A stretch of 46,939 nucleotides of DNA. Source: Deltaproteobacteria bacterium (GTDB taxonomy: Bacteria; Desulfobacterota; Binatia; UTPRO1). Shown here one piece after another: positions 16,467 to 24,757 of this stretch (its first letter is position 1; each line of letters starts with the position of its first letter). Where the stretch lies: contig JAJCZP010000132.1 in the NCBI GenBank assembly GCA_029262315.1, positions 1-46,939 on the forward strand. Direction: 5' to 3'. The notes under the pieces were generated by a model. That model was not told where the DNA came from. It saw only the letters and a list, made by a program, of their open reading frames with translations, and did no database searches. A program made the position numbers and the translations under genes.

Positions 16467-16710
16467 CGGCCGCAGAAACTAGTGGAAGGGCGGCTGACCG
16501 GCAAGCCGTTCTGCCGACGCCACGAGGATGGGCACACCTGCCCGGCTTTCCTTGCCTTTCAGAACCTTGCCTTGTAAGGGTTCCGAGCATGCCGGACGAC
16601 CGCCCTAGCGAAGATTCTCTGCGAACGACGGGTCGGAAGATGTGCTCGCACAGGCGGCCACTCGTGGCGCATTACCTCAGCGTCCAGCAGCCCCAAGCGG
16701 TTTAGTCCAC

Positions 16711-16726
16711 CGGAGCGTTGGCTCCG
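16711..16726. repeat. Hairpin in the leader of the small membrane-protein gene
   Basis: CGGAGC-GTTG-GCTCCG is a perfect 6-bp stem with a 4-base loop, ending eight bases before the ribosome site GGGAGG of the gene at 16745. It could stabilise the leader or mark the end of an upstream transcript. The rest of the gap 16467-16710 holds nothing I recognise. Confidence 0.4.
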
Positions 16727-16744
16727 CATATGTAGGGAGGCGGT

Positions 16745-17011
16745 ATGACAGAGGCTGGACACGAGGCAGAAGAGATCAAAGAAACCATATGGCAGTACAC
16801 CCAGTACGTCGTGATCCTGCTGGCATGCGTCGGTACCGGCGTGTTCATCGGATGGACCATGTGGGGTGATGCCTCCGTTCTCCGACGAGATCTGAACGCC
16901 GCCACGGAGCAGGTACACGCGCTCAAGAACCAGCGTGAAAACGTCAGTAGCAAGCTCGCGCTCATGACGCGCGAGTACGAGACCTGCCAACAGAAGTTGA
17001 GCGAACAGTAG
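16745..17011 (+). CDS. Small single-pass membrane protein with C-terminal coiled coil
   Basis: An 88-residue protein with no known family to me. One transmembrane helix (about residues 20-40, QYVVILLACVGTGVFIGWTM) is followed by a coiled coil (about 45-86) with heptad hydrophobics (LRRDLNAATEQVHALKNQ, VSSKLALMTREYETCQQKL). A strong site (GGGAGG) stands seven bases before the ATG, supporting it as a real gene. It could be an inner-membrane scaffold with the coiled coil in the periplasm or cytoplasm. It converges with the TPR protein gene. Confidence 0.75.
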   Translation: MTEAGHEAEEIKETIWQYTQYVVILLACVGTGVFIGWTMWGDASVLRRDLNAATEQVHALKNQRENVSSKLALMTREYETCQQKLSEQ

Positions 17012-17028
17012 TCAGCCGGCAAGCACCT

Positions 17029-17068
17029 GACCGGGGCCGCGATCCACGATCGTCAGACCGGGGCCGCG
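17029..17068. repeat. 13-bp direct repeat in a convergent intergenic gap
   Basis: GACCGGGGCCGCG occurs at 17029-17041 and again at 17056-17068 between two convergent genes. Between them lies the palindrome ACGATCGT. No hairpin terminator is obvious in the gap; the function of the repeat is unknown. Confidence 0.55.
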
Positions 17069-17124
17069 GCCCAGCATCGCCAAGCCGGGCGCAGCCCTGC
17101 ATCAAGAGGCAGAGCCGGTAAGAC

Positions 17125-17787
17125 TCAGGACTCGTCGTCGTCCTTCTGCTCTGCCTCCTCTGCGAGCTGGCGCTTCCAATCGAGCATCCGCGCCTTCGCG
17201 CCCTCGGCCTCGGCCTCAGCGATCATGCCCTTCCGCTGGTAGAACATCGAGAGACTCGTGTGCGCGAGGGTCTCCTCCGGGGCGAGTTCGGCGAACTTCT
17301 TGCCCCAGACGATCGCTTCGTCGAACATCTCTTTGTCGGCGTAGGCCAAGGCGATGCCCTGGATGGCATCGATGAATACCGGGTCGATCTCGAGAGCTTC
17401 CTGGTAAGCGGCAATCGCTTGATCGAGCTCACCGTCGGCAAGATGATCTACAGCGCGGTCGAAACACTCATCTTTGGTTGCCATGGCGGCTGGAAGCGTA
17501 ACCGATCGCCCTGACCCGAACAAGCCACCACCGACCTCGGCGGCCACGTTGACACCGCCCGAACGGGTTTCTATCGTCTCCACAATCGGCTTCCCGTTGA
17601 TCGCCCGCACTTGCCTTCGCGAGAGACCCACAACCCCACGTCCAACGACCAGCCTGACTTCGTCGCCCTCATGCCAATAGCTCTCAGCAACCATCTCGCG
17701 ACCGTTCGCCAATCGCACGCGCACTGAGGACGCTACGGTGAGAGAGGGAACACCCGCAATGAGCAACACAGAAATAGGCACCCGCAT
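17125..17787 (-). CDS. TPR protein with a signal-peptide-like N-terminal extension
   Basis: The C-terminal 119 residues (from an internal ATG at 17484: MATKDECFDRAVDHLADGEL) form about two and a half tetratricopeptide repeats (LDQAIAAYQEALEIDP, FDEAIVWGKKFAELAP, SMFYQRKGMIAEAEAEGAKA), a compact protein also found alone in related bacteria. In frame before it lie a signal-peptide-like segment (MRVPISVLLIAGVPSLTVASS) and an SH3-like beta region (VRVRLANGREMVAESYWHEGDEVRLVVGRG). So this is either one exported 220-residue protein or a 119-residue cytosolic TPR protein starting at 17484. The longer form overlaps the divergent luxE-like gene by 29 bases. No strong ribosome site is seen at either start. 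TPR implies protein-protein interaction. Confidence 0.7.
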   Translation of the reverse strand: MRVPISVLLIAGVPSLTVASSVRVRLANGREMVAESYWHEGDEVRLVVGRGVVGLSRRQVRAINGKPIVETIETRSGGVNVAAEVGGGLFGSGRSVTLPAAMATKDECFDRAVDHLADGELDQAIAAYQEALEIDPVFIDAIQGIALAYADKEMFDEAIVWGKKFAELAPEETLAHTSLSMFYQRKGMIAEAEAEGAKARMLDWKRQLAEEAEQKDDDES

Positions 17788-18784
17788 TCGGCGGTATATC
17801 GCTGACCACACGACCGGTGATTTTGGCGAGCTGGCGCTCGCGGCGCACCACTATCAGTACGCACGGAACGACGCGTACCGACGCTTCGTAGATCGCCAGG
17901 AGGGCCCAGCCCCGCAGCGATGGGAGGAAATCCCGGCGGTCCCAGCGTTTGCCTTCAAAGAAGCGGACCTCGCAAGCGCACCAGCCGCCGACGTGTTCCT
18001 GAGCAGCGGCACTACACAGGGGCCGACGCGACGGGCCCGACATCACGTTCCGGACCTCACGCTGTACCATCACGCCGCGCTCACGGGCTTTCAGCGGGCC
18101 GTCTTACCGTCCGGGCAGCGGCGCCCGTTTCTGGTGGCGGCCCCCGAACGCCGCTCACATCCGATGTCATCGCTCGGCGCGATGGTCACCTGGCTTCGCG
18201 AGGCCCACGATAGCGGCACCGAGCCGTCTTTCTTGGTCGAAGGGGCGGTCAATTGCGAGCGATTCGCCAGCGTCCTCGATGCACTCGATCCCAACCAACC
18301 GATCCTGGTGCTCGCCGTCACCGCGGCCCTGCTCCAGCTTGCCGACTACGCCGACCCGCGCGGCCGGTCGTGGACGCTGCCCTCGGGAAGCCTCGTGGTC
18401 GACACCGGCGGATGCAAAGGCTACGCGGAGAATCTCGAGCGCGCGGCGATTCTGGCCCGCTATCGAACCTTGCTCGGCGTCGAGAGCTCCGCGGTGATCA
18501 ACGAGTACGGCATGACCGAAATGTGCTCCCAACTCTATGCGCGTGACGCGAAAGCACACCGCCCTCCACCGTGGGTCCGCTCCCGCGTCTTCGATCCCGC
18601 CACGGGGACGGAGGCGGCACCTGGGCAGGTCGGCATCTTACGGCACCTCGATCTCGCGAACCTCGGGTCGGTCGTGTGCGTACAAACAGAGGACATCGGA
18701 CGGCGAACGGAGACGGGCGTCGAAGTCCTTGGACGAGTTGCCGGCGCAGAGCCGCGTGGCTGCTCGCTGCTCCTCGCCTCGTGA
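17759..18784 (+). CDS. luxE: LuxE-like acyl-protein synthetase (acyl-AMP ligase/transferase)
   Basis: A 341-residue member of the LuxE family of adenylate-forming enzymes, which activate a fatty acid with ATP and pass the acyl group to the LuxC reductase. Visible motifs are the ATP loop SSGTTQGP (82-89), NEYGMTEM (248-255), TEDIG (310-314) and a C-terminal RGCS with Cys335, matching the acyl-accepting Cys of LuxE. The start at 17759 is chosen because the usual LuxE N-terminus (FGELALAAHHYQYARNDAYRRF) follows; a GTG seven codons upstream is the alternative. Its TGA overlaps the ATG of the luxC-like gene by one base. No luxA, luxB or luxD is present, so bioluminescence is not implied. Confidence 0.9.
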   Translation: MSNTEIGTRIRRYIADHTTGDFGELALAAHHYQYARNDAYRRFVDRQEGPAPQRWEEIPAVPAFAFKEADLASAPAADVFLSSGTTQGPTRRARHHVPDLTLYHHAALTGFQRAVLPSGQRRPFLVAAPERRSHPMSSLGAMVTWLREAHDSGTEPSFLVEGAVNCERFASVLDALDPNQPILVLAVTAALLQLADYADPRGRSWTLPSGSLVVDTGGCKGYAENLERAAILARYRTLLGVESSAVINEYGMTEMCSQLYARDAKAHRPPPWVRSRVFDPATGTEAAPGQVGILRHLDLANLGSVVCVQTEDIGRRTETGVEVLGRVAGAEPRGCSLLLAS

Positions 18785-20190
18785 TGAGTACGCCCGTCTC
18801 GGCCTATCACCTCCCTCGTGGGGTCGCCCGACCACCATCGCGGCGCATCCCCTGGAGATCGACCCACGGAACCGCCGCCCCGGCGACCGTCGGCGAGGCG
18901 ACACTGGTGGCCGCCGGCTTGGAGCTACCCGAGCTGTCGCCCGCCGCCATCACCGATGTGGCAGACCGACTGCGCGCCGCCGGAGCGGATCTCCGCCTCG
19001 TCCCGGTGGAGGAGCGCATCGCCGTCATCGATCGCGTCGCCGCACGTTGGTTGAGTCCCGACTTCCCGCTCCGCCGTCTCGCGGTCGAACGACTCCCCCT
19101 CGTGACGGGCTATCCGGCGCGTGTTGTCAGCCAAGCCCTCGACAACCTCTGGGGCGCACTTCGCGCCAGCGAGCTGCAGGGAACCGTGCGCGCGGAGTTC
19201 AGCGACGTCCGTAGTCCATCAGGCCTGGCCCTCCACATCCTCTCCGGCAACGTTCCGGGATCCGGCGTCTTCGGGCTGATCGCGGCGCTTCTTGCGGGTG
19301 TGCCGAGCCTCGTCAAAACCGCCCGCCGCGAGCCTCTCCTTCCGGCACTGATCGCGGGCTCACTTGCGGACGAAGACGCGCGCCTCGGCGCCGCGTTGGC
19401 CGTGACGCCCTGGACCGGGGGCGATGCGGGACTCGACGGTGCCGCCATTGCGGCCGCCGACCTCGTCCTCGCCTACGGTCGCAGCGAGAGCCTGGCCGAG
19501 ATCGCCGCCCACGAGCCCACGCGATTGCTGTCTTTCGGACCGCGCGTGAGTGTCGGGCTGATCGCGGGTGAAGCCCTCGATCGGCATACGGCGGCGACCT
19601 GCGCAATGCAGGTGGCCCTCTTCGACCAACAGGGCTGTCTGTCCCCACAAATCCTTTTCGTCGAGGATACCAGCGCGACTCCACGTTTCGTCGAGGCCGT
19701 CCTCGCCGAGCTCGGGCGGCTCGAGACCACGCTGCCACGCGCACCGCTCTCGCTTGCCGAGACGACCGCCAGTTGGCGGCACCTCGAGCGCGCGCGCTGG
19801 CGCGCGCAGGAAGGCGAAGCCCTCAGCGTTCACGCAGGTCCGAGCGGCGGCTTCAGCATCGTCTGCGATCGCAGTGGTACCGTCCCGACGAGCCCGCTGA
19901 ATCGCCATGTGGTGATCGTGCCCATCCTTCATCTCGGTGCGGCCGAGCAGACCCTCTCGCAGATCGCGAGCTGCGTAGAAGCCGTCGGCTATGCCGGTCC
20001 CACCGCCCGCCTGTCCGAGGCCGTGGCCGTGGCCACCGCGTGCGCCGCGCCGCGACTCTGCCCGCTCGACCGTATGCAACAGCCACCCTTCGCGTGGCGC
20101 CAGAGTGGGCATGATCGATTGGCCTGTTTCGGCGCCTCAGCCACACCGGCGTCGGCGCCCGCGCCCCGGATGGCGACATCGGCAGCATGA
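18784..20190 (+). CDS. luxC: LuxC-like acyl reductase (fatty aldehyde-forming)
   Basis: A 468-residue protein of the LuxC family, related to aldehyde dehydrogenases, which reduces an enzyme-bound acyl thioester with NADPH to a fatty aldehyde. The catalytic Cys285 lies in the characteristic DQQGCLSPQ. The nucleotide-binding segment HILSGNVPGSGVFGLI (151-166), the VKTARREPLLP loop and the RLLSFGPRVSVGLIAGEAL region are typical. The start overlaps the LuxE stop (TGATG), and the gene's own stop overlaps the aminotransferase ATG (ATGA), so the three proteins are translationally coupled. The acyl chain length is not evident. Confidence 0.92.
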   Translation: MSTPVSAYHLPRGVARPPSRRIPWRSTHGTAAPATVGEATLVAAGLELPELSPAAITDVADRLRAAGADLRLVPVEERIAVIDRVAARWLSPDFPLRRLAVERLPLVTGYPARVVSQALDNLWGALRASELQGTVRAEFSDVRSPSGLALHILSGNVPGSGVFGLIAALLAGVPSLVKTARREPLLPALIAGSLADEDARLGAALAVTPWTGGDAGLDGAAIAAADLVLAYGRSESLAEIAAHEPTRLLSFGPRVSVGLIAGEALDRHTAATCAMQVALFDQQGCLSPQILFVEDTSATPRFVEAVLAELGRLETTLPRAPLSLAETTASWRHLERARWRAQEGEALSVHAGPSGGFSIVCDRSGTVPTSPLNRHVVIVPILHLGAAEQTLSQIASCVEAVGYAGPTARLSEAVAVATACAAPRLCPLDRMQQPPFAWRQSGHDRLACFGASATPASAPAPRMATSAA

Positions 20191-21437
20191 CGAGGGCGCG
20201 TCCGGGGCCTGGCGCGCGCGCGGCGGCACGAGCACTCACGGACACGTTTCGGCAACACGTCGCGCAAACGTCGGCGGACCCTCTCGGCATCGTCGTCGCG
20301 CGCGCGCGCGGCTCGTGGATCGTCGACGTCCACGGCCGACGCTACCTCGATCTCCTGAGCGGCATGGGGGTGTCCAATCTCGGCCACGGCAATGCCGCCG
20401 TCCGACGCGCATGCCGAGCGCAGTTGGACCGCTATCTCCACGTCATGGTGTACGGCGAGTTCGTCCTCGCCGCACAGGTGCAACTCGCCGACCAGCTGAC
20501 CACACTTGCCGGTCATCCCTTCGAACAGGCGTACTTCACCAACAGCGGGGCCGAAGCCATCGAGGGCGCCCTGAAGACCGCGCGGAAACACACCAAGCGC
20601 GCGGGCCTGGTGGCCTTCGATCTCGGGTTTCACGGCGACACCCTCGGAGCGCTCTCCCTTGGTGGCAACCCCCGCTATCGGGATCCCTTCCTGCCCCTCT
20701 TACCGCACACGACGATCCTTCCATGGTGCGACGCTGAGGCCCTCCGCGGGATCGATCGCCGCACCGCCGCGGTCGTCATCGAGCCCGTACAGGCAGAGGG
20801 CGGCGTGCGGACCGCTGATCCAGCCTTTCTCCGGCTGCTCCGGGATCGTTGCACGCAGGTCGGCGCGCTCCTGATCTTCGACGAGGTCGTCACAGGACTC
20901 GGCCGTACCGGCACGCTCTTCGCCTTCGAACAATCGGGCATCCGACCAGATCTGTTGGTCCTGGCAAAAGCGTTGGGCGGCGGACTTCCGCTCGGCGCGT
21001 TTCTCGGCTCCCGCACGGTACTCGGAACCCTGGCGCGAAACCCTCCCCTGGGTCACGTGACGACGTTCGGGGGCCATCCACTCTCATGTGCCGCGGCCGT
21101 GGCCGCACTCGAGGTGCTCACGAGCCGCCGCCTGGTCGCACGAGCCGCCGCGCGGGGTCGGACCTTCCTGGCTGGCCTCCAGCAGCTGCAACAGGCGCAT
21201 CCGGTGATCCGCGCGGTCCGCGGCGTCGGCCTCCTCCTCGCCATCGAGTTCCGCAGCCCGCGGGCAACGCGACGGTTCGCGGCGGCCTGCCTCGCGCGCG
21301 GTCTCATCCTGAACTGGACGCTGCACCGCGACACGGTGGTCCGGCTGGCGCCGCCACTCACGATCTCACCCGCCGAGATTCGACACGCCCTCGACGCCCT
21401 CGACAGCGCATTGCGGTCGCTGCGAACCTCGACCTGA
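20187..21437 (+). CDS. Class III PLP-dependent aminotransferase
   Basis: A 416-residue aminotransferase of the ornithine/acetylornithine/omega-amine class. The PLP Schiff-base Lys261 is in LVLAKALGGGLPLGAF, the pyridine-binding Asp232 is in IFDEVVTGLGRTG, and the phosphate-binding segment is TNSGAEAIEGALKTAR (118-133), with GFHGDTLGALSLGG and the C-terminal TTFGGHPLSC. Class III enzymes often transfer amino groups to or from terminal aldehydes. Since it is the third gene of a luxE-luxC operon that makes a fatty aldehyde, amination of that aldehyde to a long-chain primary amine is the most economical proposal. It could also act on another aldehyde or keto acid. It ends 8 bases from the convergent prfB end. 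Confidence 0.92.
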   Translation: MTRARPGPGARAAARALTDTFRQHVAQTSADPLGIVVARARGSWIVDVHGRRYLDLLSGMGVSNLGHGNAAVRRACRAQLDRYLHVMVYGEFVLAAQVQLADQLTTLAGHPFEQAYFTNSGAEAIEGALKTARKHTKRAGLVAFDLGFHGDTLGALSLGGNPRYRDPFLPLLPHTTILPWCDAEALRGIDRRTAAVVIEPVQAEGGVRTADPAFLRLLRDRCTQVGALLIFDEVVTGLGRTGTLFAFEQSGIRPDLLVLAKALGGGLPLGAFLGSRTVLGTLARNPPLGHVTTFGGHPLSCAAAVAALEVLTSRRLVARAAARGRTFLAGLQQLQQAHPVIRAVRGVGLLLAIEFRSPRATRRFAAACLARGLILNWTLHRDTVVRLAPPLTISPAEIRHALDALDSALRSLRTST

Positions 21438-21445
21438 CGCCTAAT

Positions 21446-22568
21446 TCAGCTCTCCAACTTCGAGAACAGATAGGCTTCGATGAAGCCGTCGAGATCTCCA
21501 TCGAGGACATCATCGGCTTTGCCGGTCTCGAACGCGGTGCGATGGTCCTTCACCATGCGATAGGGATGCAGCACGTAGGAGCGAATCTGGCTCCCGAACC
21601 CGATCTCTTTCTTGTTCTTGGCGAACTCATCGTGCCGCTCGCGTTGTTTCTGCAGTTCGAGTTCGTACAAGCGCGCGCGGAGCACCTTCATCGCCATGGC
21701 GCGGTTCTTGTGCTGGGAACGCTCGTTCTGGCACGCCACGACGATGCCCGTTGGCAAGTGGGTCAGCCGGACGGCAGAGTCAGTCTTGTTCACGTGCTGC
21801 CCGCCAGCTCCGCTCGAGCGGTAGGTATCGACGCGCAGATCTGACTCGTCGACCTCGACCTCGACGTCGTCCTCGATCTCGGGGTAGACGAACGCCGACG
21901 CGAATGAGGTATGGCGTCGCGCGTTGGCATCGAACGGCGAGATACGGACCAAGCGATGGATGCCCGCCTCGGCACGCAGATAACCGTAGGCGAAGGAGCC
22001 GCGCAGAATCACGGTCGCGCTCTTGATTCCCCCACCCTCACCTTCCTGTTGCTCGATCAACTCGACGCTGTACCCCTTGCGCTCGCCCCACCGGAGATAC
22101 ATGCGCAACAACATCTCGGCCCAGTCCTGCGCTTCGAGCCCCCCGGCACCGGGATGAATGTTCAGGATGGCGTTGCCGGAATCGTGCTCGCCGCCGAGCA
22201 TCTGCCTCATTTCGAGGGCGGTGATCCCCTGCGTACTGCTCGCCTCTTTCGCAACGCCTTCGGCGAGCGCCTCCTCGTCCCCTTCCTGCGCAAGTTCGAG
22301 GAATACGAGTGCGTCGTCGAGCTCGGTTCGCTGCGTCCGCCACTCATCAAGGATCGCGAGGAGCTGCGACCGCTCTTTCTGGACCTTCTGGGCGGCCTCG
22401 TTGTCGTTCCAGAAGGCCGGCGCCTGGATCAGCGTGTCGAGTTCTGCGAGCCGCGCGGTCGTCCCAGGGATGTCAAAGATGCCCCCTGAGCGTCTCCAGG
22501 CGGCCCTCAAGACCCGCCAGACGCTCTTTCAACTCCCCCGGGGTGATCGTCGGTTCGCTCGTGCTCAT
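21446..22568 (-). CDS. prfB: Peptide chain release factor 2, with programmed +1 frameshift
   Basis: RF2 ends translation at UGA and UAA. The gene is read in two frames: codons 1-31 from the ATG at 22568 to 22476, then a +1 shift over the in-frame UGA (22475-22473) into the frame that runs to 21446, giving about 373 residues (E. coli RF2 has 365). The N-terminal part (MSTSEPTITPGELKERLAGL) has a strong ribosome site (GGAGG) and overlaps the lnt stop (ATGA). The main part shows the stop-codon recognition tripeptide SPF (RISPFDANARR) and the GGQ catalytic loop (GAGGQHVNKTDSAVRLTH). Annotating only the long frame from 22510 would miss the true N-terminus. Confidence 0.97.
22472..22487 (-). promoter_or_regulatory. 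RF2 autoregulatory frameshift signal
   Basis: On the minus strand the sequence reads AGG GGG CAT CTT TGA C. AGGGGG is the internal anti-SD-pairing element, three bases upstream of the CTT slip codon, followed by the in-frame UGA at codon 32 and a C. This is the same architecture as E. coli prfB (AGG GGG TAT CTT TGA C). When RF2 is scarce, UGA is read slowly and ribosomes shift +1. Confidence 0.97.
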
Positions 22569-24220
22569 GATACCTGCCTCCGCATCCGGAATACGACGGG
22601 ACCGACCAGCCCGAGTGCCACGACCAGCATGACGCAGGTAGCGACGAACACATCGCCATACTGCGCGTACACCGTCGGCGCGTCGACCCATCGAACGGTA
22701 TCGACCCGCCACGCGGTCTCGAAAAGATCCGTCCGCCAGCGAATCGTGCCGTCGATTTCGACCATAGCAGAGAACCCGGTATTCGCCACGCGCACGAGCG
22801 GCATCCGGTTCTCCACGGCTCGCAGGGTTCCCATCGCGAGGTGTTGGTGGGGAGCCGACGTCCGTCCGAACCAGGCGTCGTTGGTGATGTTGACGAGGAA
22901 GTCGGCGCCTCCGTACGCGAACCGCCGCGTCAAGTCAGGGAAAATGCCCTCGTAGCAGATCAGGATTCCGAAGCCGCCATATGGGGTGGTGGCCACGACC
23001 GCCTCGCGACCGGGCCGAAAGTCGCCGACCCCCTCGACGATCTTGTGCACGAAGTAGTACACGTCCGCGAGCGGCACGAACTCGCCAAACGGAACCAACT
23101 TGATCTTGTCGTACGACTGTTCGTCCCCGGCGGGCGCCACGACATACGCACGGTTGTGGAGCACCGGCTCGCCCTCGTCGTAGCCGTAGGCCGCGCTCCC
23201 GAACACCAGCCATACGTCGAGCCGGCGCGCCAACGTGCGGATCCTCTCCCGCAGCTCGCCCTCGTTCTGAAAGAAGATGGGCGCCGCCGCCTCCGGCCAG
23301 ACTACGATCTTGGCTCCGGCAGCGACCGCCTGCTCCGTCAACGACGCGTAGTGCTCAATGGTGCTCTCCTGATACGCCGGATCCCACTTCACGTCTTGGG
23401 GAATATTGCCCTGAACCAGGCCGACGCGAACTTCGCCTGCCGTCGGCAACGCATGGAGTGCCTGCACCCGCGCGTACCCCCATCCAACGCACAGCATCAG
23501 GAGCGCGGCCACCGCGGCGAGCGGACCGACACGCGGCGCCTCCCCATCACGCGAGCGGCGTACCGCCTGATAGACGATGACGTTCACGAGCACGATCAGC
23601 GCCGCGATACCGTGCACGCCGGTAAACTCGGCGAACTGAATCAGGTGTCGGCTGCGCCACTGCGAATAGCCGAGGCCGACCCATGGGAATCCACCGAGAA
23701 TCCATCCACGGACCCATTCGAGCGCGACCCAGAGCGGCGGCGCGGCCAACGCGAGCGGAATGCGGTACCGACTCGCGTACGCACAGCCCCAGACGAACGT
23801 GGCGGGAAAGCATCCCAGGAACGCGCACATAAGGACCAGAGGCCCGACGGCGATGAGTGGTGACAGCGCCGTGTAGTGACTGATCGTGAATACGATCCAG
23901 TAGAGGGTGCCCAAGAAGAACGCGAAGCCGCCAAGCCAACCCATCCGGAACGCACGCCCGAGGCTACCGCCAAGCCCGACCCACAGCAGCGGCACCAGAG
24001 CGATCCATGCGAGCGGGCTCCAGTCGAACGACGGAAACGCCAGCGCAAGCGCGGCACCACCGAGCACGGCGACGACACTCCGCGACCCCGCCGACATATC
24101 GGAACCCACCGGCTGGGCGAGGCGTTCCGCCGGCACCATGGAATCGGCCCCGGCCACGCTATCCGGGTGGAATGCCGGGTCGGATGCCGGGTCCGACGGA
24201 TGCGTAGGCTCCCCCGTCAT
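22565..24220 (-). CDS. lnt: Apolipoprotein N-acyltransferase
   Basis: A 551-residue inner-membrane enzyme that N-acylates the terminal Cys of lipoproteins, the last lipoprotein maturation step. About six to seven transmembrane helices (residues 45-225) precede the nitrilase-like domain. The catalytic triad is visible as Glu in VVWPEAAAP, Lys in DKIKLVPFGEFVPL and Cys in LICYEGIFPDLTRRF. The C-terminal helix ends VVFRMRRQVS. The start at 24220 is chosen because it overlaps the ybeY stop (ATGA); the open frame continues 74 codons upstream inside ybeY and is not coding there. The first 45 residues are Ser/Pro/Asp-rich and unusual for the family, so an internal ATG at MVPAERL or MSAGSRS is possible. 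Confidence 0.96.
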   Translation of the reverse strand: MTGEPTHPSDPASDPAFHPDSVAGADSMVPAERLAQPVGSDMSAGSRSVVAVLGGAALALAFPSFDWSPLAWIALVPLLWVGLGGSLGRAFRMGWLGGFAFFLGTLYWIVFTISHYTALSPLIAVGPLVLMCAFLGCFPATFVWGCAYASRYRIPLALAAPPLWVALEWVRGWILGGFPWVGLGYSQWRSRHLIQFAEFTGVHGIAALIVLVNVIVYQAVRRSRDGEAPRVGPLAAVAALLMLCVGWGYARVQALHALPTAGEVRVGLVQGNIPQDVKWDPAYQESTIEHYASLTEQAVAAGAKIVVWPEAAAPIFFQNEGELRERIRTLARRLDVWLVFGSAAYGYDEGEPVLHNRAYVVAPAGDEQSYDKIKLVPFGEFVPLADVYYFVHKIVEGVGDFRPGREAVVATTPYGGFGILICYEGIFPDLTRRFAYGGADFLVNITNDAWFGRTSAPHQHLAMGTLRAVENRMPLVRVANTGFSAMVEIDGTIRWRTDLFETAWRVDTVRWVDAPTVYAQYGDVFVATCVMLVVALGLVGPVVFRMRRQVS

Positions 24221-24750
24221 CGTCCGCCGCCCACGCTCCGACGACGCGTCCGGCTTTCCGAAGTCCGTCCTGTCCGCCTCACGACCCCCAACGGCGTAGC
24301 GAGCGCCGGCAGCGCCGCGCGCACCTCGCGTGCGCGGCGTGCCATGCGACGCTCTTCCGCGGGCGAGATCTCGTGGTCGTAGCCTACGAGATGCAGAATG
24401 CCGTGGATCAACAACGCATCGAGTCGTGCGGCCAGCGCGCAATGGCTCTCACGTGCTTGCCGCGTCGCGGTGTCGATCGAGATGACCACATCACCGAGCG
24501 GTGCGTGCGGAAACTGCGGCATCGCCGGGAGCCCGCCACTCTCGTCGAGGGCGAAGGCCAGGACGTCGGTTGGACGGTTCCGCCGCCGATACCGGCGGTT
24601 CAGCGATTGCATCTCGTCGTCGCCAACGAGCGAGAGACTCAATTCACGGCGACCGAGACGGAGTACGCGCAGCACGTGCCGTCCGCGCGTGGCCACATAT
24701 CCCTGCCAGCGATCACCTGCCGGGCTACGGGAGGACGCCGCTACCGGCAT
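24217..24750 (-). CDS. ybeY: Endoribonuclease YbeY (rRNA maturation)
   Basis: A 177-residue YbeY, a zinc-dependent endoribonuclease for 16S rRNA 3' processing and ribosome quality control. The metal motif HGILHLVGYDH matches the family's HGxLHLxGYDH. The upstream strand LSLVGDDEMQSLNRRYRRRNRPTDVLAFAL is the usual conserved region. The ATG at 24750 starts seven bases after the phoH stop; the frame is open further up, but that part lies in phoH. The C-terminal 25 residues (Arg/Thr/Ser/Gly) extend past the normal family end. It sits in the common phoH-ybeY pair. Confidence 0.95.
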   Translation of the reverse strand: MPVAASSRSPAGDRWQGYVATRGRHVLRVLRLGRRELSLSLVGDDEMQSLNRRYRRRNRPTDVLAFALDESGGLPAMPQFPHAPLGDVVISIDTATRQARESHCALAARLDALLIHGILHLVGYDHEISPAEERRMARRAREVRAALPALATPLGVVRRTGRTSESRTRRRSVGGGR

Positions 24751-24757
24751 TGCGCGG

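Noticed and set aside
16559-16990. 143-codon minus-strand frame over the small membrane-protein gene
   Set aside because: No protein-like segments or ribosome site; the plus-strand frame has a strong ribosome site, a clear transmembrane helix and a coiled coil.
17759-21437. A bioluminescence (lux) operon
   Set aside because: luxE- and luxC-like genes are present, but no luxA, luxB, luxD or luxG is found in the window and the third gene is an aminotransferase.
24221-24442. 74-codon N-terminal extension of lnt
   Set aside because: It lies entirely within ybeY in another frame and is Arg-rich noise; the ATG at 24220 overlaps the ybeY stop as ATGA.
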